Positions 1 to 8,529 of a stretch of DNA of 27,599 bases are shown piece after piece (within the stretch, counting starts at the first letter, position 1; each line of letters begins with the position of its first letter). The stretch covers positions 1 to 27,599 of the forward strand of contig URZW01000020.1 in assembly GCA_900552555.1 (NCBI GenBank), read 5' to 3'. The notes beneath the pieces were generated by a model. It searched no databases, was not told the DNA's origin, and saw only the letters and a program-made list of their open reading frames with translations. The position numbers and the translations under genes are program-made. This stretch comes from an uncultured Clostridium sp. Its GTDB lineage: Bacteria; Bacillota; Clostridia; TANB77; CAG-508.

Positions 1-69
1 TTATTATATCAAAGGACTTTCTTTTTGTATATTCCGAAACCATTTTACACTATTAAATTAGATTTTTAG

Positions 70-98
70 TTGAAAATTATTGACTTTTATGATATATA
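70..98 (+). promoter_or_regulatory. Candidate sigma-70 promoter for the NUDIX gene
   Basis: TTGAAA at 70-75 is followed after 17 bases by TATATA at 93-98; an overlapping TATAAT lies at 95-100 and an alternative TTGACT at 80-85. A strong SD (AAAAGGAGG, 114-122) then precedes the ATG at 129. The region is so A+T-rich that chance matches are common, so this rests mainly on position. Confidence 0.35.
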
Positions 99-128
99 AT
101 AATAAAAAATCATAAAAGGAGGCCATAT

Positions 129-578
129 ATGAAATATATAGGCAAAAAAATAGAAGGCAAAGAATATAAAGAAAGAAAAACAGCATATGCATTAATAAAA
201 GATGACAATGAAAATATAGCTATAGTATTAGAACATGAAAATATGTACAATATGGTTGGTGGAAAAATAGAAAAAGACGAAGAAGCAAAAGAAACTTTAG
301 TTAGAGAAGCCAAAGAAGAAATAGGATATGAACTAAAAAATCTAAAATATCAAGAAAGTTTAGGATGCTATCATTATCTTGACTTTTTAGACAAATACGA
401 ATTAGCAATAATGGATTTTTATAGTGCAGATATTGGAAAAGAAGTATGTGAACCAATTGAAAAAGATATTAAATTAATTTGGATAAAACCAGAAGAAGCT
501 GTTAATAAAATGTATTTTGAATACCATAGATATTTTTTAGAACAATATATAGAAAAAAATAAAGAAAATGAAAGATAA
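129..578 (+). CDS. NUDIX hydrolase
   Basis: A 149-residue protein with a complete NUDIX box at residues 45-67 (G-x5-E-x7-REAKEEIG-Y), which binds Mg2+ and catalyses hydrolysis of nucleoside diphosphates linked to another moiety. The length is typical of a single-domain MutT-like protein. The N-terminal part up to residue 40 forms the usual beta strands (AYALIKDDNENIAIVLE). The substrate cannot be read from sequence; house-cleaning of damaged nucleotides is one family role. The ATG at 129 is preceded by AGGAGG six bases upstream. It is the first gene of a short co-directional chromosomal cluster and ends 24 bases before the glycosylase remnant. Confidence 0.85.
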   Translation: MKYIGKKIEGKEYKERKTAYALIKDDNENIAIVLEHENMYNMVGGKIEKDEEAKETLVREAKEEIGYELKNLKYQESLGCYHYLDFLDKYELAIMDFYSADIGKEVCEPIEKDIKLIWIKPEEAVNKMYFEYHRYFLEQYIEKNKENER

Positions 579-602
579 TTTATAATAAAAAAGAGAGAAA
601 AA

Positions 603-1145
603 ATGGAATATAAAGATAATAAAAATAGATGCAAGTGGTGTAATCCCAAAAATGAATTATACATAAAATATCACGATGAAGAATTGGGACAACCGTAATA
701 TGAAGACAAATATTTATTTGAAATGTTAATACTAGAATCATTTCAAGCGGGTTTGTCATGGGAATGTGTTTTGAATAAAAGAAAAGCATTTGATAATTTT
801 GACATAGACAAGATATGTAATTTTGATGATAAAAAAATCAAAGAATTACTAGAAAATCCTAACATAATTAGAAATAAACTAAAAATAAATGCAGCAATAA
901 ATAATAGCAAAATATTTAAAGAAATACAAAAAGAATATCAAACATTTTCTAATTACATATGGCATTTTACAGATAATAACATTGTGTATGAAATAGATAA
1001 AACCAGTTCAGAACTATCTGATATAATTTCAAAAGACTTGAAAAAGCGTGGAATGAAATTTGTGGGAACAACAATTATTTATTCTTATTTACAGGCAGTT
1101 GGAGTAATATATTCACACGAAGAAGGATGTTTTTTGAAGGCCTAA
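603..1145 (+). pseudogene. tag: DNA-3-methyladenine glycosylase I, interrupted by an in-frame TAA
   Basis: Reading from the ATG at 603 gives the Tag family N-terminus (RCKWCNPKNELYIKYHDEE), then LGQP, then a TAA at 696-698, and in the same frame the rest of the enzyme (YEDKYLFEMLILESFQAGLSWECVL and onward to 1145, written here only as a landmark in two blocks: YEDKYLFEMLILES and FQAGLSWECVL). Family members have EEWG followed by P-V/L-Y at this place, so TAA most simply arose from TTA (Leu), and the conserved Trp of EEWG is Leu here. Tag excises 3-methyladenine from alkylated DNA. Two lesions in the most conserved segment argue for decay. Translation restarting at the ATG at 723 would lack the N-terminal part. 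Stop readthrough is an alternative I consider less likely. Confidence 0.75.
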
Positions 1146-1194
1146 TAAAAATATAACTATAATAAGTAATCAATGGAATTAGAGGAAAATTGAT

Positions 1195-1977
1195 ATGGAA
1201 ACATTATATGAATATTTGGATTTTGCAAAAGATATAGCAAAACATGCTGGAGAAGTGATGTTAAAATATTTTAATCAAAATAATGGTGCAAGTTATAAAG
1301 GAGATAAGACCATCGTAACTTTAGCAGATACAGAAATAAATTCATACTTAATAAAAATGGTTAAAGAAAAATATCCATCTCATTCAGTAGATGGGGAAGA
1401 AGAACAATTTGGAAAAAGTGACTATGTATGGGTATGTGACCCAGTAGATGGAACTGCCATGTATGCTAGACATATTCCCGTTGCAGTATTTTCTTTAGCT
1501 TTAGTAGTAGATGGAGAACCAATGGTAGGTTTGGTATATGATCCGTTTACTGACAACTTGTATACTGCTATAAAAGGAAATGGTGCTTTTAAAAATAATA
1601 AAAAAATAGAAGTTAATGATATTTTGTTTGATGATATGAGAAGTGTATCAAATTTTGATATGTGGTCAAATGCTGATTATAATTTATATGATTTTATAAA
1701 AGAAATAGGAAAAAGAACATATTTCGTAAGTATAGGAAGTGTAATAAGAGCGTGCATGTGTGTTGCTAGTGGAGAATTTAATTTTGCAATTTTTCCTGGT
1801 ACAAAACATAAAAATTGTGATATTGCGGCAGCAAAGGTAATTGTTGAAGAAGCAGGTGGAAAAGTTACCAATATTTTTGGAGAAAATCAAAGATATGACC
1901 AAAGTATAAAAGGTGCTATTATTAGTAATGGGATGGTTCATGATGAAGTTATATCTATAATAAAAAAATATTTGTAA
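1195..1977 (+). CDS. Inositol-monophosphatase-family phosphatase
   Basis: A 260-residue protein with the metal-binding signatures of the FIG/IMPase superfamily: GEEE at 67-70, the DPVDGT box at 82-87 (usual form DPLDGT), and the second motif with Asp209 in CDIAAAKVIVEEAGG. These acidic residues hold two or three Mg2+ ions for phosphate monoester hydrolysis. Possible substrates include inositol phosphate, histidinol phosphate (HisN-like) or 3'-phosphoadenosine 5'-phosphate (CysQ-like); sequence alone does not decide. The length matches the family. No strong SD lies before the ATG at 1195 (only GAGGAAAAT nearby). It stands alone between the tag remnant and yebC. Confidence 0.85.
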   Translation: METLYEYLDFAKDIAKHAGEVMLKYFNQNNGASYKGDKTIVTLADTEINSYLIKMVKEKYPSHSVDGEEEQFGKSDYVWVCDPVDGTAMYARHIPVAVFSLALVVDGEPMVGLVYDPFTDNLYTAIKGNGAFKNNKKIEVNDILFDDMRSVSNFDMWSNADYNLYDFIKEIGKRTYFVSIGSVIRACMCVASGEFNFAIFPGTKHKNCDIAAAKVIVEEAGGKVTNIFGENQRYDQSIKGAIISNGMVHDEVISIIKKYL

Positions 1978-2105
1978 AAGACTACACAAAAAACAAAAAA
2001 TATGTTACAATATAAAAAGAATTTTTAGAAAAAATGGGTAAAACCAATATATAGAGGTTCAAAAACCTTGAAAATAAAGGAAAAATTTAAAGAGGAGGAA
2101 TTAAA

Positions 2106-2825
2106 ATGTCAGGACATAGCAAATGGCACAACATACAAGCAAAGAAAGGAAAAGCAGATGCAGCAAGAGGAAAAATCTTCACAAAATTAGGAAGAGAACT
2201 ATTAATAGCAACAAAAGAAGGTGGACCAGATCCAGCAGGAAACTCAAAATTAAAAGCAGTTATAGCAAAATGTAAAGCAGCAAACATGCCAAATGACACA
2301 ATAAACAATGCAATCAAAAAAGCATCAACAAGTAACGAAAACTACGAAGAAATAGTATATGAAGGATATGGACCAAACGGAGTTGCAGTAATTGTAGAAG
2401 CATCAACAGACAACAAAAACAGAACAGCAGCAGACGTAAGGCATGTATTTGACAAAGCAGGTGGAAACTTAGGAACAACAGGATGTGTATCATACATGTT
2501 CAACAAAAAAGGTGTAATAGTAATAGAAAGAGCATCAACAGAAATGTCAGAAGATGATGTAATGATGTTAGCACTAGATGCTGGAGCAGAAGATTTTTCA
2601 GCAGATGAAGAAGTATATGAAATAACAACAGAGCCTTCAGATTTCACACAAGTTAGTGAAAAACTAGAAGAAGCTGGATTAGAATTCTTAGAAGCAGGTG
2701 TTCAAATGGTTCCAACTACAACTGTTCAATTAGATGAAAAAGGTGTAGAAAAAATGGAAAGATTAATAGAAAGACTAGATGAACTTGATGATGTAGCAAA
2801 CATCTATCATAACTGGGAAGAATAA
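2106..2825 (+). CDS. yebC: YebC/PmpR-family regulatory protein
   Basis: A 239-residue YebC-family protein with the hallmark N-terminus (MSGHSKWHNIQAKKGKADAA) and the conserved internal block GPNGVAVIVEASTDNKNRTA. Members were described as DNA-binding regulators and, more recently, as translation factors that relieve ribosome stalling (for example at polyproline); both roles are from family knowledge. SD AGAGGAGGAA lies at 2091-2100, before the ATG at 2106. Codon use is more selected (many AAC, GCA, GGA) than in neighbours, as in a well-expressed housekeeping gene. Given the translational anomalies seen further right, a translation-linked factor nearby is noted, but it is a chromosomal core gene and no link is shown. 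Confidence 0.95.
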   Translation: MSGHSKWHNIQAKKGKADAARGKIFTKLGRELLIATKEGGPDPAGNSKLKAVIAKCKAANMPNDTINNAIKKASTSNENYEEIVYEGYGPNGVAVIVEASTDNKNRTAADVRHVFDKAGGNLGTTGCVSYMFNKKGVIVIERASTEMSEDDVMMLALDAGAEDFSADEEVYEITTEPSDFTQVSEKLEEAGLEFLEAGVQMVPTTTVQLDEKGVEKMERLIERLDELDDVANIYHNWEE

Positions 2826-2827
2826 AA

Positions 2828-2868
2828 AATTAGGGATTGGGGGACAGGTCTTCAATCCCAATTTTTTT
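2828..2868 (+). terminator. Rho-independent terminator after yebC
   Basis: AATT-A-GGGATTG (2828-2839) pairs with CAATCCC-AATT (2853-2863), with a single bulged A, followed by a T run to 2868. It directly follows the yebC stop. Confidence 0.8.
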
Positions 2869-2938
2869 AAAACAATATAAAAATTTAAAACAGAGATTAA
2901 AAACCTGTCACTCAATTTCTAATTTTTAGGAGATATTT

Positions 2939-4306
2939 ATGGAAAAAATACCAGTAGAAAAAAACAAAGAATATATAGTTGAAATAATTGATAATGGATT
3001 TGAAGGAGAAGGAATTGCTAAAATAGATAATTTTACAATTTTTATTAATGGTGCAATAAAAGGAGAAAAAGTAAAGATACTAATTGTAAAAGTCTTATCA
3101 TCACATGCGTTTGGAAAAATAGTAGAAATACTAGAAAAATCAGATGTAAGACAAGAAGTAGACTGCACAACATATAAAAGATGTGGTGGATGCAACATGA
3201 GACATATAAAATATGAAGATACACTAAAAATGAAACAAAATGCAGTTCAATCACTAGTAAATAAAACACTAAAAAACAAAATTCAGGTTAAACCAACATT
3301 AGGTATGAAAAATCCATTACATTACAGAAATAAAGCACAATATCCAATAGGTATAAATAAGAACGGAGAGCCAGTAATTGGCGTATTTGCAAATAGAACA
3401 CATGAAGTAATACCTATGGAAAAATGCTTAATTCAAAGTCCAATATCAGAAGAAATAGCAAAAACGGTATTAGAATTTATAAAGAAAAATAAAATTTCTA
3501 TATATAATGAAAAAACTGTAAAAGGATTATTTAGACATATAGTAATAAAAGTTGGAATAAAGACAAATGAAATAATGTGCATATTAGTTATAAATGGAGA
3601 AAAAATTCCAAAAGAAAGTGAATTGGTAGAAAGTCTAACACAAAAATACCCTAATATAAAAACAATAGTAAAAAACATAAATACTAAAAATACAAATGTA
3701 ATATTAGGAAAAGAAAATATCAATATATATGGAAATGGGTACATTGAGGATAAATTAGGAGAATATACATTTAAAATATCTCCACTTTCATTTTATCAAG
3801 TAAACCCAGCACAGGCTGAAAAACTTTACAATATTGGCGTAGAGGCTGCAAAAATTACTAAAAATGATACAGTATTTGACTTGTATTGTGGTATTGGAAC
3901 AATTTCATTATTTATGGCAAAATATGCTAAAAAAGTGTATGGGGTTGAAATTGTAGAACAGGCAATTAAAGATGCAAAAGAAAATGCAAAAATTAATAAT
4001 GTTGATAATGCTGAATTTATTGCAGGTGATACAGAAATTGTTTTAGATGACCTAATTAATAATAAAAATATTATCCCTGATGTTGTTATGGTTGACCCTC
4101 CAAGAAAAGGAATTGATAATAAATCTATTGATAATATTTTAAAGATTAAACCTGATAGGTTTGTGTACATTAGTTGCAATCCTGCTACTTTGGTTAGGGA
4201 TTTGGCTAAGTTTGAAGAGGACTATGAAGTTAAAGAGATTCAGCCAGTAGATATGTTTCCATTTACGGGACACGTTGAGTGTGTTGCGGTGATGTGTATA
4301 AAATAA
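2939..4306 (+). CDS. rlmD: 23S rRNA (uracil-C5)-methyltransferase, RlmD/RumA (TrmA) family
   Basis: A 455-residue enzyme. An N-terminal TRAM-like domain (about 1-60) precedes a [4Fe-4S] cluster signature with Cys76, Cys82 and Cys85 (C-x5-CGGC) and a likely fourth ligand at Cys163. The C-terminal methyltransferase domain has FDLYCGIGTISL for SAM binding, VDPPRKG, and the catalytic Cys413 in YISCNPATL. It methylates U at C5 in 23S rRNA using SAM; which position (RlmC, RlmD or RlmCD type) cannot be told. Codon choice changes within the gene: the first two thirds prefer A-ending codons, the last third has many T-ending and TTG codons. Its 3' end is a known integration target of ICEs, and element-type genes follow. 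Confidence 0.92.
   Translation: MEKIPVEKNKEYIVEIIDNGFEGEGIAKIDNFTIFINGAIKGEKVKILIVKVLSSHAFGKIVEILEKSDVRQEVDCTTYKRCGGCNMRHIKYEDTLKMKQNAVQSLVNKTLKNKIQVKPTLGMKNPLHYRNKAQYPIGINKNGEPVIGVFANRTHEVIPMEKCLIQSPISEEIAKTVLEFIKKNKISIYNEKTVKGLFRHIVIKVGIKTNEIMCILVINGEKIPKESELVESLTQKYPNIKTIVKNINTKNTNVILGKENINIYGNGYIEDKLGEYTFKISPLSFYQVNPAQAEKLYNIGVEAAKITKNDTVFDLYCGIGTISLFMAKYAKKVYGVEIVEQAIKDAKENAKINNVDNAEFIAGDTEIVLDDLINNKNIIPDVVMVDPPRKGIDNKSIDNILKIKPDRFVYISCNPATLVRDLAKFEEDYEVKEIQPVDMFPFTGHVECVAVMCIK
4271..4303 (+). other. Candidate attL: 3' end of rlmD
   Basis: The segment beginning CACGTTGAG near the rlmD stop corresponds to the conserved GHVE coding stretch that serves as the insertion site for several ICEs in rumA/rlmD genes of other Firmicutes (family knowledge). 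Everything downstream looks element-like, and a serine recombinase sits at the far right. The matching right copy would lie beyond this window, so the boundary is inferred. Confidence 0.3.
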
Positions 4307-4475
4307 AACTTAAAACCCTTGCGAGAGTAATAAAATTTAAAAATATAAAGAAAAATATAATTGATTAAAAACTAAAAAAATTATACAAAATATAAAAAAA
4401 TTATTGAAATTAAAATTAACCTGGTAAATGGTTGATTGGTAAAAATAAATAGAACAACTATATATTTTCCGAAAG

Positions 4476-4503
4476 TAAAGCATTTTTGATGCTTTATTTT
4501 TTT
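4476..4503 (+). terminator. Rho-independent terminator
   Basis: A perfect 8-bp stem, TAAAGCAT (4476-4483) with ATGCTTTA (4489-4496), loop TTTTG, followed by seven T. It separates rlmD from the next gene. The rest of 4307-4528 is A+T-rich with no gene I can support. Confidence 0.8.
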
Positions 4504-4528
4504 GAACTTTTTTGGAGGTTGATATTGT

Positions 4529-4870
4529 ATGAAAAATAAAATAATAAAAGAAAAAATAAATAAAATGACTAAGATATCTAAAGAAATTTATGACGAAATA
4601 GTAATAGAAAAATTTTTAGAGATGAATTTGAATAAAAAATTAGATGAGCGTGTATTAGAAAGAATAATATTAGCTCATCTTTCATTTTTTTCAGATAATG
4701 ATTTTTATGAGTATGAAAAATTAAGTATATATGAAAAAAACATATATTTTCGAATGATAACTCAGGGAATGGTTTCTTTGTATCTAAATAACAAATATTT
4801 AGATAGGCAAGATTATAGAAAAAAATTTCAAATCTTAGATGAAATAACAAAAATATTAGTATATCTATAA
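4529..4870 (+). CDS. Hypothetical protein, 113 residues
   Basis: I do not recognise this protein. It is mostly helical and charged, without transmembrane segments or obvious metal-binding motifs; aromatic residues are frequent in the middle (FFSDNDFYEYEKLSIYEKN). SD TTGGAGG lies at 4511-4517 before the ATG at 4529. It stands between a terminator and metK and, if the element begins at the 3' end of rlmD, would be its first gene. A small regulator is possible but nothing in the sequence shows it. It contains in-frame CGT and CGA arginine codons, so these CGN codons are used normally here. Confidence 0.6.
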   Translation: MKNKIIKEKINKMTKISKEIYDEIVIEKFLEMNLNKKLDERVLERIILAHLSFFSDNDFYEYEKLSIYEKNIYFRMITQGMVSLYLNNKYLDRQDYRKKFQILDEITKILVYL

Positions 4871-5029
4871 TTATTTAATAAAAAAAGTTTTACTATATAA
4901 TTAGACATTTAATGTTAAAAAGTGCTATAAAATCGATTGTGGTGCGAATAAAAAGGAGAATAAGTAGATGAAAATATAAAAATTTAATTATAGTAAAAAT
5001 AACAAGTAAAAGAAATGGAGGAATTTAAA

Positions 5030-6145
5030 TTGAAATATAAAAGATATTTTTTAACAAGTGAAAGTGTAACAGAAGGGCATCCAGATAAAGTAGCTGATTT
5101 AATATCAGATGCAATATTGGATGAATGTTTAAAACAAGATAAAAATTCAAGAGTAGCAGTTGAAACTCTTATATCAAAAGACAAGGTAATTGTTGCAGGA
5201 CAAATAACATCAAATGCAACAATTGATATAGAAAAAATAGTAAGAGAAAAATTAAAAGAAGTAGGTTATACAGATTCAAAAATAAATATGGATTATAAAA
5301 CTTGCGATGTAGAAATAAATATTACAAAACAAAGTAATGATATAGCAATGGGAGTTGATTATGGAGGAGCAGGTGATCAAGGAATTATGTTTGGTTATGC
5401 TACAGATGAATCAGAAGATTATATGCCATATCCAATAAGCATTGCAAATAGACTTGCAAAACAGTTGGCAACAGTTAGAAAAAATGGAGAAATTCCATAT
5501 TTGAAATCAGATGGAAAAGTACAGGTGACTGTTGAGTATGTTAATGACGAGCCATTCAGAATTGATACGATATTAATATCAACACAACATTCAGAAAATG
5601 TGGATATTGAAATTTTACAAAAGGATATATTAAAAAAAGTAATAATGCCAATAGTAAAAGAAGATATGATCGATGTGGAAACAAAATTTTATATTAATCC
5701 GACAGGAAGATTTGTTTTAGGAGGAGCTATTGCTGATACAGGATTAACAGGAAGAAAAATAATGGTAGATACTTATGGAGGAGTGGCACATCATGGAGGT
5801 GGTGCTTTTTCTGGTAAAGATGGAACAAAAGTGGACAGATCAGCATCATATATGTTAAGACATATTGCAAAAAATGTTGTTGCTAATGGACTTACAAGAA
5901 AATGTGAAATACAACTTTCTTATGCAATAGGAGTAAGAGAGCCAATATCAATTTATATAAATTGCTTTAATACAAATAGAGTACCAGAGTGGTTAATAAT
6001 AAAATTGATAAAATCAAAATTTGATTTAACTCCGCAAGGTATAATTGAATATTTGAAATTAAGAGAGCCAATATTTTCTAAAACTACAAATTATGGTCAT
6101 TTTGGAAGAGAAGGCTTTACATGGGAAGAATTTGTACAAATGTAA
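5030..6145 (+). CDS. metK: S-adenosylmethionine synthetase
   Basis: A 371-residue enzyme that makes SAM from methionine and ATP. Recognised by RYFLTSESVTEGHPDK at the N-terminus (the ATP/metal-binding GHPDK), GAGDQGIMFGYA, the P-loop-like GGGAFSGKDGTKVDRSASY, and the C-terminal YGHFGREGFTWE. It is slightly shorter than most bacterial MetK proteins (about 380-400). I chose the TTG at 5030 because GGAGG at 5016-5020 sits nine bases before it and the family starts just before the KRYFLTSES block; the in-frame ATG at 5015 has no SD. I see no SAM-type riboswitch upstream. Its place in ICE-like territory, together with a DNA methyltransferase further on, suggests cargo supplying methyl donor, but a second chromosomal metK would be needed to show this. 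Confidence 0.9.
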   Translation: MKYKRYFLTSESVTEGHPDKVADLISDAILDECLKQDKNSRVAVETLISKDKVIVAGQITSNATIDIEKIVREKLKEVGYTDSKINMDYKTCDVEINITKQSNDIAMGVDYGGAGDQGIMFGYATDESEDYMPYPISIANRLAKQLATVRKNGEIPYLKSDGKVQVTVEYVNDEPFRIDTILISTQHSENVDIEILQKDILKKVIMPIVKEDMIDVETKFYINPTGRFVLGGAIADTGLTGRKIMVDTYGGVAHHGGGAFSGKDGTKVDRSASYMLRHIAKNVVANGLTRKCEIQLSYAIGVREPISIYINCFNTNRVPEWLIIKLIKSKFDLTPQGIIEYLKLREPIFSKTTNYGHFGREGFTWEEFVQM

Positions 6146-6244
6146 TGAAAAATTAAATAGGACTTGTATAAAGTGAGTGTAAGAGTTAAGATACAACACA
6201 AACTTTATATAAGCTCTTTTTTTATAAAAAATGGAGGAATCAAA

Positions 6245-6388
6245 GTGTATATTTTAATATTAATAGGTGTAGCAATGATAAGTTCTTTTTTAACATTGTT
6301 ACTACATTGTTGTTTAATCGTAGGAAAGGAAAGTGACAGAAGATGGGAGGAAGAAGTGATTACGAAGAAAGAAGAAAAAGAAGAATAG
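6245..6388 (+). CDS. Small single-pass membrane protein (DUF3789-like)
   Basis: A 47-residue protein starting at the GTG at 6245, seven bases after GGAGG (6233-6237). One hydrophobic helix (about residues 2-27) is followed by a short charged cytoplasmic tail (KESDRRWEEE). The layout, a helix ending in HCC and then a small polar residue run with DRR, resembles the tiny DUF3789 proteins found early in Tn1549-like elements; that assignment is by resemblance only. The tail overlaps the start of the next gene at 6343, so the two are probably translationally coupled. A longer in-frame start at 6164 lacks an SD. Confidence 0.55.
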   Translation: MYILILIGVAMISSFLTLLLHCCLIVGKESDRRWEEEVITKKEEKEE

Positions 6389-7059
6389 AAAGGTATAAGG
6401 AATTATCTCTAAAAGCACAAGAAAGATCTAGCCAATATAGTAATTCAAACGCCAATAGAATACTACAAATTGCACCTGGACAACCAATATTGGTAGGACA
6501 TCATTCTGAAAAAAGACATAGGAAATTAATCAAAAAGGCACAAGATGATATTAGGAAATCAATAGAAGAAGATAATAAAAGTAACTTTTATAAGGAAAGG
6601 GCAGAAAATGCTGAAAATAGTAAAGTAATATATAGTGATGATCCACAAGCAATAATTAAACTAAAAGAAAAATTGGAAAGATTGGAAAATGAAAAAGCTA
6701 GTATAAAAGCAAGAGAACATAGTACATGGGAACTTACTAATATAGGAGCAACAATAAGAGAAACTAAAAAAAGAATCGAAAGACTTGAAAAATTAGAGAA
6801 TATAGAATTCCAAGAAATTAATTTTGAAAATGGAAAAGTTATTCATAATAAAGAAATAAATAGAATTCAATTTTTATTTGACAATATTCCAGATGAAGAC
6901 ACGAGAAAAATATTAAAGTCTTATGGATTTAGATGGTCTAGATATGAAAAAGCATGGCAGAGAGTGTTTAATTTGAACTGTATAAGGGCAACTAATATTA
7001 TAGTAAAAGAAATTGCTGAAAAAGCAAAAGAAAAAGAGGAGGATGAAGAATTTGAATAA
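6343..7059 (+). CDS. DUF3560-domain ICE protein
   Basis: A 238-residue protein of the type common in clostridial ICEs. The N-terminal half carries the DUF3560 signature: an ERRKRRIERY coiled start, APGQPILVGHHSEKRHRK, then KAENAENS-like and DDPQAI blocks and a long Glu/Lys coiled coil. The C-terminal half (LFDNIPDEDTRKILKSYGFRWSRYEKAWQR, here quoted as two parts: LFDNIPDEDTRKILKS and YGFRWSRYEKAWQR) is a small domain seen in the same family. Function is unknown; its position before antirestriction genes suggests an early-transferred accessory role. Its last codons (EEDEEFE) contain the SD and ATG of the next gene. ATG at 6343 is chosen although its SD is distant (AGGAAAGGA, about 6322-6330). 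Confidence 0.75.
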   Translation: MGGRSDYEERRKRRIERYKELSLKAQERSSQYSNSNANRILQIAPGQPILVGHHSEKRHRKLIKKAQDDIRKSIEEDNKSNFYKERAENAENSKVIYSDDPQAIIKLKEKLERLENEKASIKAREHSTWELTNIGATIRETKKRIERLEKLENIEFQEINFENGKVIHNKEINRIQFLFDNIPDEDTRKILKSYGFRWSRYEKAWQRVFNLNCIRATNIIVKEIAEKAKEKEEDEEFE

Positions 7060-7276
7060 GATAGAATTATTAGAAGAAATGTATGAAATGGAAGCACACA
7101 ATTGGATATGCTATTCAAAAGATTTATCATTAACAGAGGCGAAAAAAGGATTTTCAAAGGAATGGGAAGAAAGCAAAGAAAAAATAGGTTTATTACAAGA
7201 AATGATAGATGAACAAAAAAGTGAAGAAAAAGTTAATCATCCAAAAAGACAAATAAATGAAGAAGAATTTGAGTAA
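7043..7276 (+). CDS. Small charged ICE protein, 77 residues
   Basis: It starts at the ATG at 7043, directly after AGAGGAGG, inside the last six codons of the preceding gene, so translation is coupled. The product is acidic and helical with no recognisable domain, and ends in EEEFE. Similar short accessory proteins sit at this place in related elements; function unknown. Confidence 0.6.
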   Translation: MKNLNKIELLEEMYEMEAHNWICYSKDLSLTEAKKGFSKEWEESKEKIGLLQEMIDEQKSEEKVNHPKRQINEEEFE

Positions 7277-7299
7277 CACAAGTTAGGAGATGAAGAAAA

Positions 7300-7938
7300 T
7301 TGTTAATTGCTAAAATTGATATGGTAAATAAAAAAGAATATGAAGAATCAGAAATATATAAGGAAATAAAAATTATAATTCCCAGAAGTAGAGAAGAGTT
7401 AGAAAAAGATTTTGAATATCTTGGATTAAATTACAACAATTATACAACACAAGATACACATATAAAAGAATGTATATTTATGGATAAAGAAGATGAAGAT
7501 TTTGCTGTTGATATTTCTAGCTATGTTAATGATATGATTTGTAAAGCAAATAGATCAGGATATACTACTCCATTTCAAGATATAAAAAAGTTTTACAATA
7601 TTGTTAAAAATTTTAAGGAATATGATAAATATAAAATACTTGCAATAATGGAAGCAGAAGAAGATAACATTAGAAATATTAAAGATGTTTTAAAATATGC
7701 AAAAAATATTGAGTCTTTTGATTTAACTGAAGCATATGATGACAAAGAACTTGGAAGGAGATTAGTATATGATGGAAAAATTGATGTAGAAGATTTAATA
7801 GAATATACTGATATGAGAAGACTAGGCAAGGAATATGCCGAAGATAAAAACATGAAGCATACTTCATACGGTTATTTAAAACAAGAAAGAGATTTAGCTG
7901 AATATATCGAACAAGATAATGAAGAAGAATTAGGATAA
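7300..7938 (+). CDS. ArdA-like antirestriction protein
   Basis: A 212-residue acidic protein. The C-terminal part (LGRRLVYDG, then DLIEYTDMRRLGKEYAED and TSYGYL) matches the pattern of clostridial ArdA-family proteins, where a LGR-x-YIDYE-x-LGRD-x-GYV arrangement ends the protein. ArdA proteins mimic B-form DNA and inhibit type I restriction enzymes as an element enters a new cell. The many Asp and Glu residues fit this. The N-terminal 120 residues are less clear. The start is the TTG at 7300, nine bases after AGGAGA (7285-7290); an ATG at 7290 is out of frame and stops at once. Location ahead of the oriT candidate is typical of antirestriction genes expressed early in the recipient. Confidence 0.55.
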   Translation: MLIAKIDMVNKKEYEESEIYKEIKIIIPRSREELEKDFEYLGLNYNNYTTQDTHIKECIFMDKEDEDFAVDISSYVNDMICKANRSGYTTPFQDIKKFYNIVKNFKEYDKYKILAIMEAEEDNIRNIKDVLKYAKNIESFDLTEAYDDKELGRRLVYDGKIDVEDLIEYTDMRRLGKEYAEDKNMKHTSYGYLKQERDLAEYIEQDNEEELG

Positions 7939-7965
7939 AGAATCAAGAAAGGAAAAATTATTACA

Positions 7966-8529
7966 ATGAAAATTAAATTAAGTGATATAAGAGAAGCAAC
8001 ATATGATGCTTACTTAGATACAGAATATAGAGAAGCTCTAGCTCATAGTTTAATGGGGTTAGGATATGTAAGTGATTCACCACTAAACTTGGCTATGGGA
8101 ACACAAAAAGAAAAAGAAGAAATTGAAAGAGTCGAAAGAAAAGCATTAAGCTCAAATCAGATAAGTGAAATTATACATTTAATGATGTATGAGATGAGAA
8201 ATGATTTTCAATATGGAAAATTTAAACCAATCGCATTGGAATTTTTAAATATTTCAGAAAAGATGAGAAAGACAGAAGAAAAAAATAAGATAAATAATGA
8301 AATAAAAGAAAAGCCAAAATGTAATATTGATAATGAACGAGGTGTAATGTACGATATCATTTGTGAAGTTTCAAAAACATTAAAAGACAATAAGCTATTT
8401 AATGAATCAAGAGAAATGATTGAAAGAGCAACAACAACTTACAGTTATGACGAAGCATTTGATATCATAAATGAATATGTTGAAATTGTTGAAGAAAGAG
8501 AAAATGAGGAGGATGAAGAATTTGAATAA
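7966..8529 (+). CDS. ICE accessory protein with C-terminal repeat shared with the next gene
   Basis: A 187-residue protein. Residues 1-105 are unrecognised and helical. Residues from about 113 (EKPKCNIDNERGVMYDII, then SKTLKDN, and YSYDEAFDIINEYVEIV) are clearly related to the whole of the next gene product (EKPKCKLLGEDGNIYNLM, SRTLKKN, KSYDEALCIIMDYVDV). This short domain is common in clostridial ICEs; its function is not known to me. The C-terminus EEDEEFE carries the SD and ATG of the downstream gene, so the pair is coupled. Confidence 0.65.
   Translation: MKIKLSDIREATYDAYLDTEYREALAHSLMGLGYVSDSPLNLAMGTQKEKEEIERVERKALSSNQISEIIHLMMYEMRNDFQYGKFKPIALEFLNISEKMRKTEEKNKINNEIKEKPKCNIDNERGVMYDIICEVSKTLKDNKLFNESREMIERATTTYSYDEAFDIINEYVEIVEERENEEDEEFE

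Noticed and set aside
4953..4979. Three-codon leader ORF (ATG AAA ATA TAA at 4968) after AAGGAG, before metK
   Set aside because: Too short to distinguish from chance; no attenuator structure follows.
4871..5029. SAM riboswitch upstream of metK
   Set aside because: No SAM-I, SAM-II or SMK-like core or terminator hairpin is visible; the region is A+T-rich and nearly unstructured.
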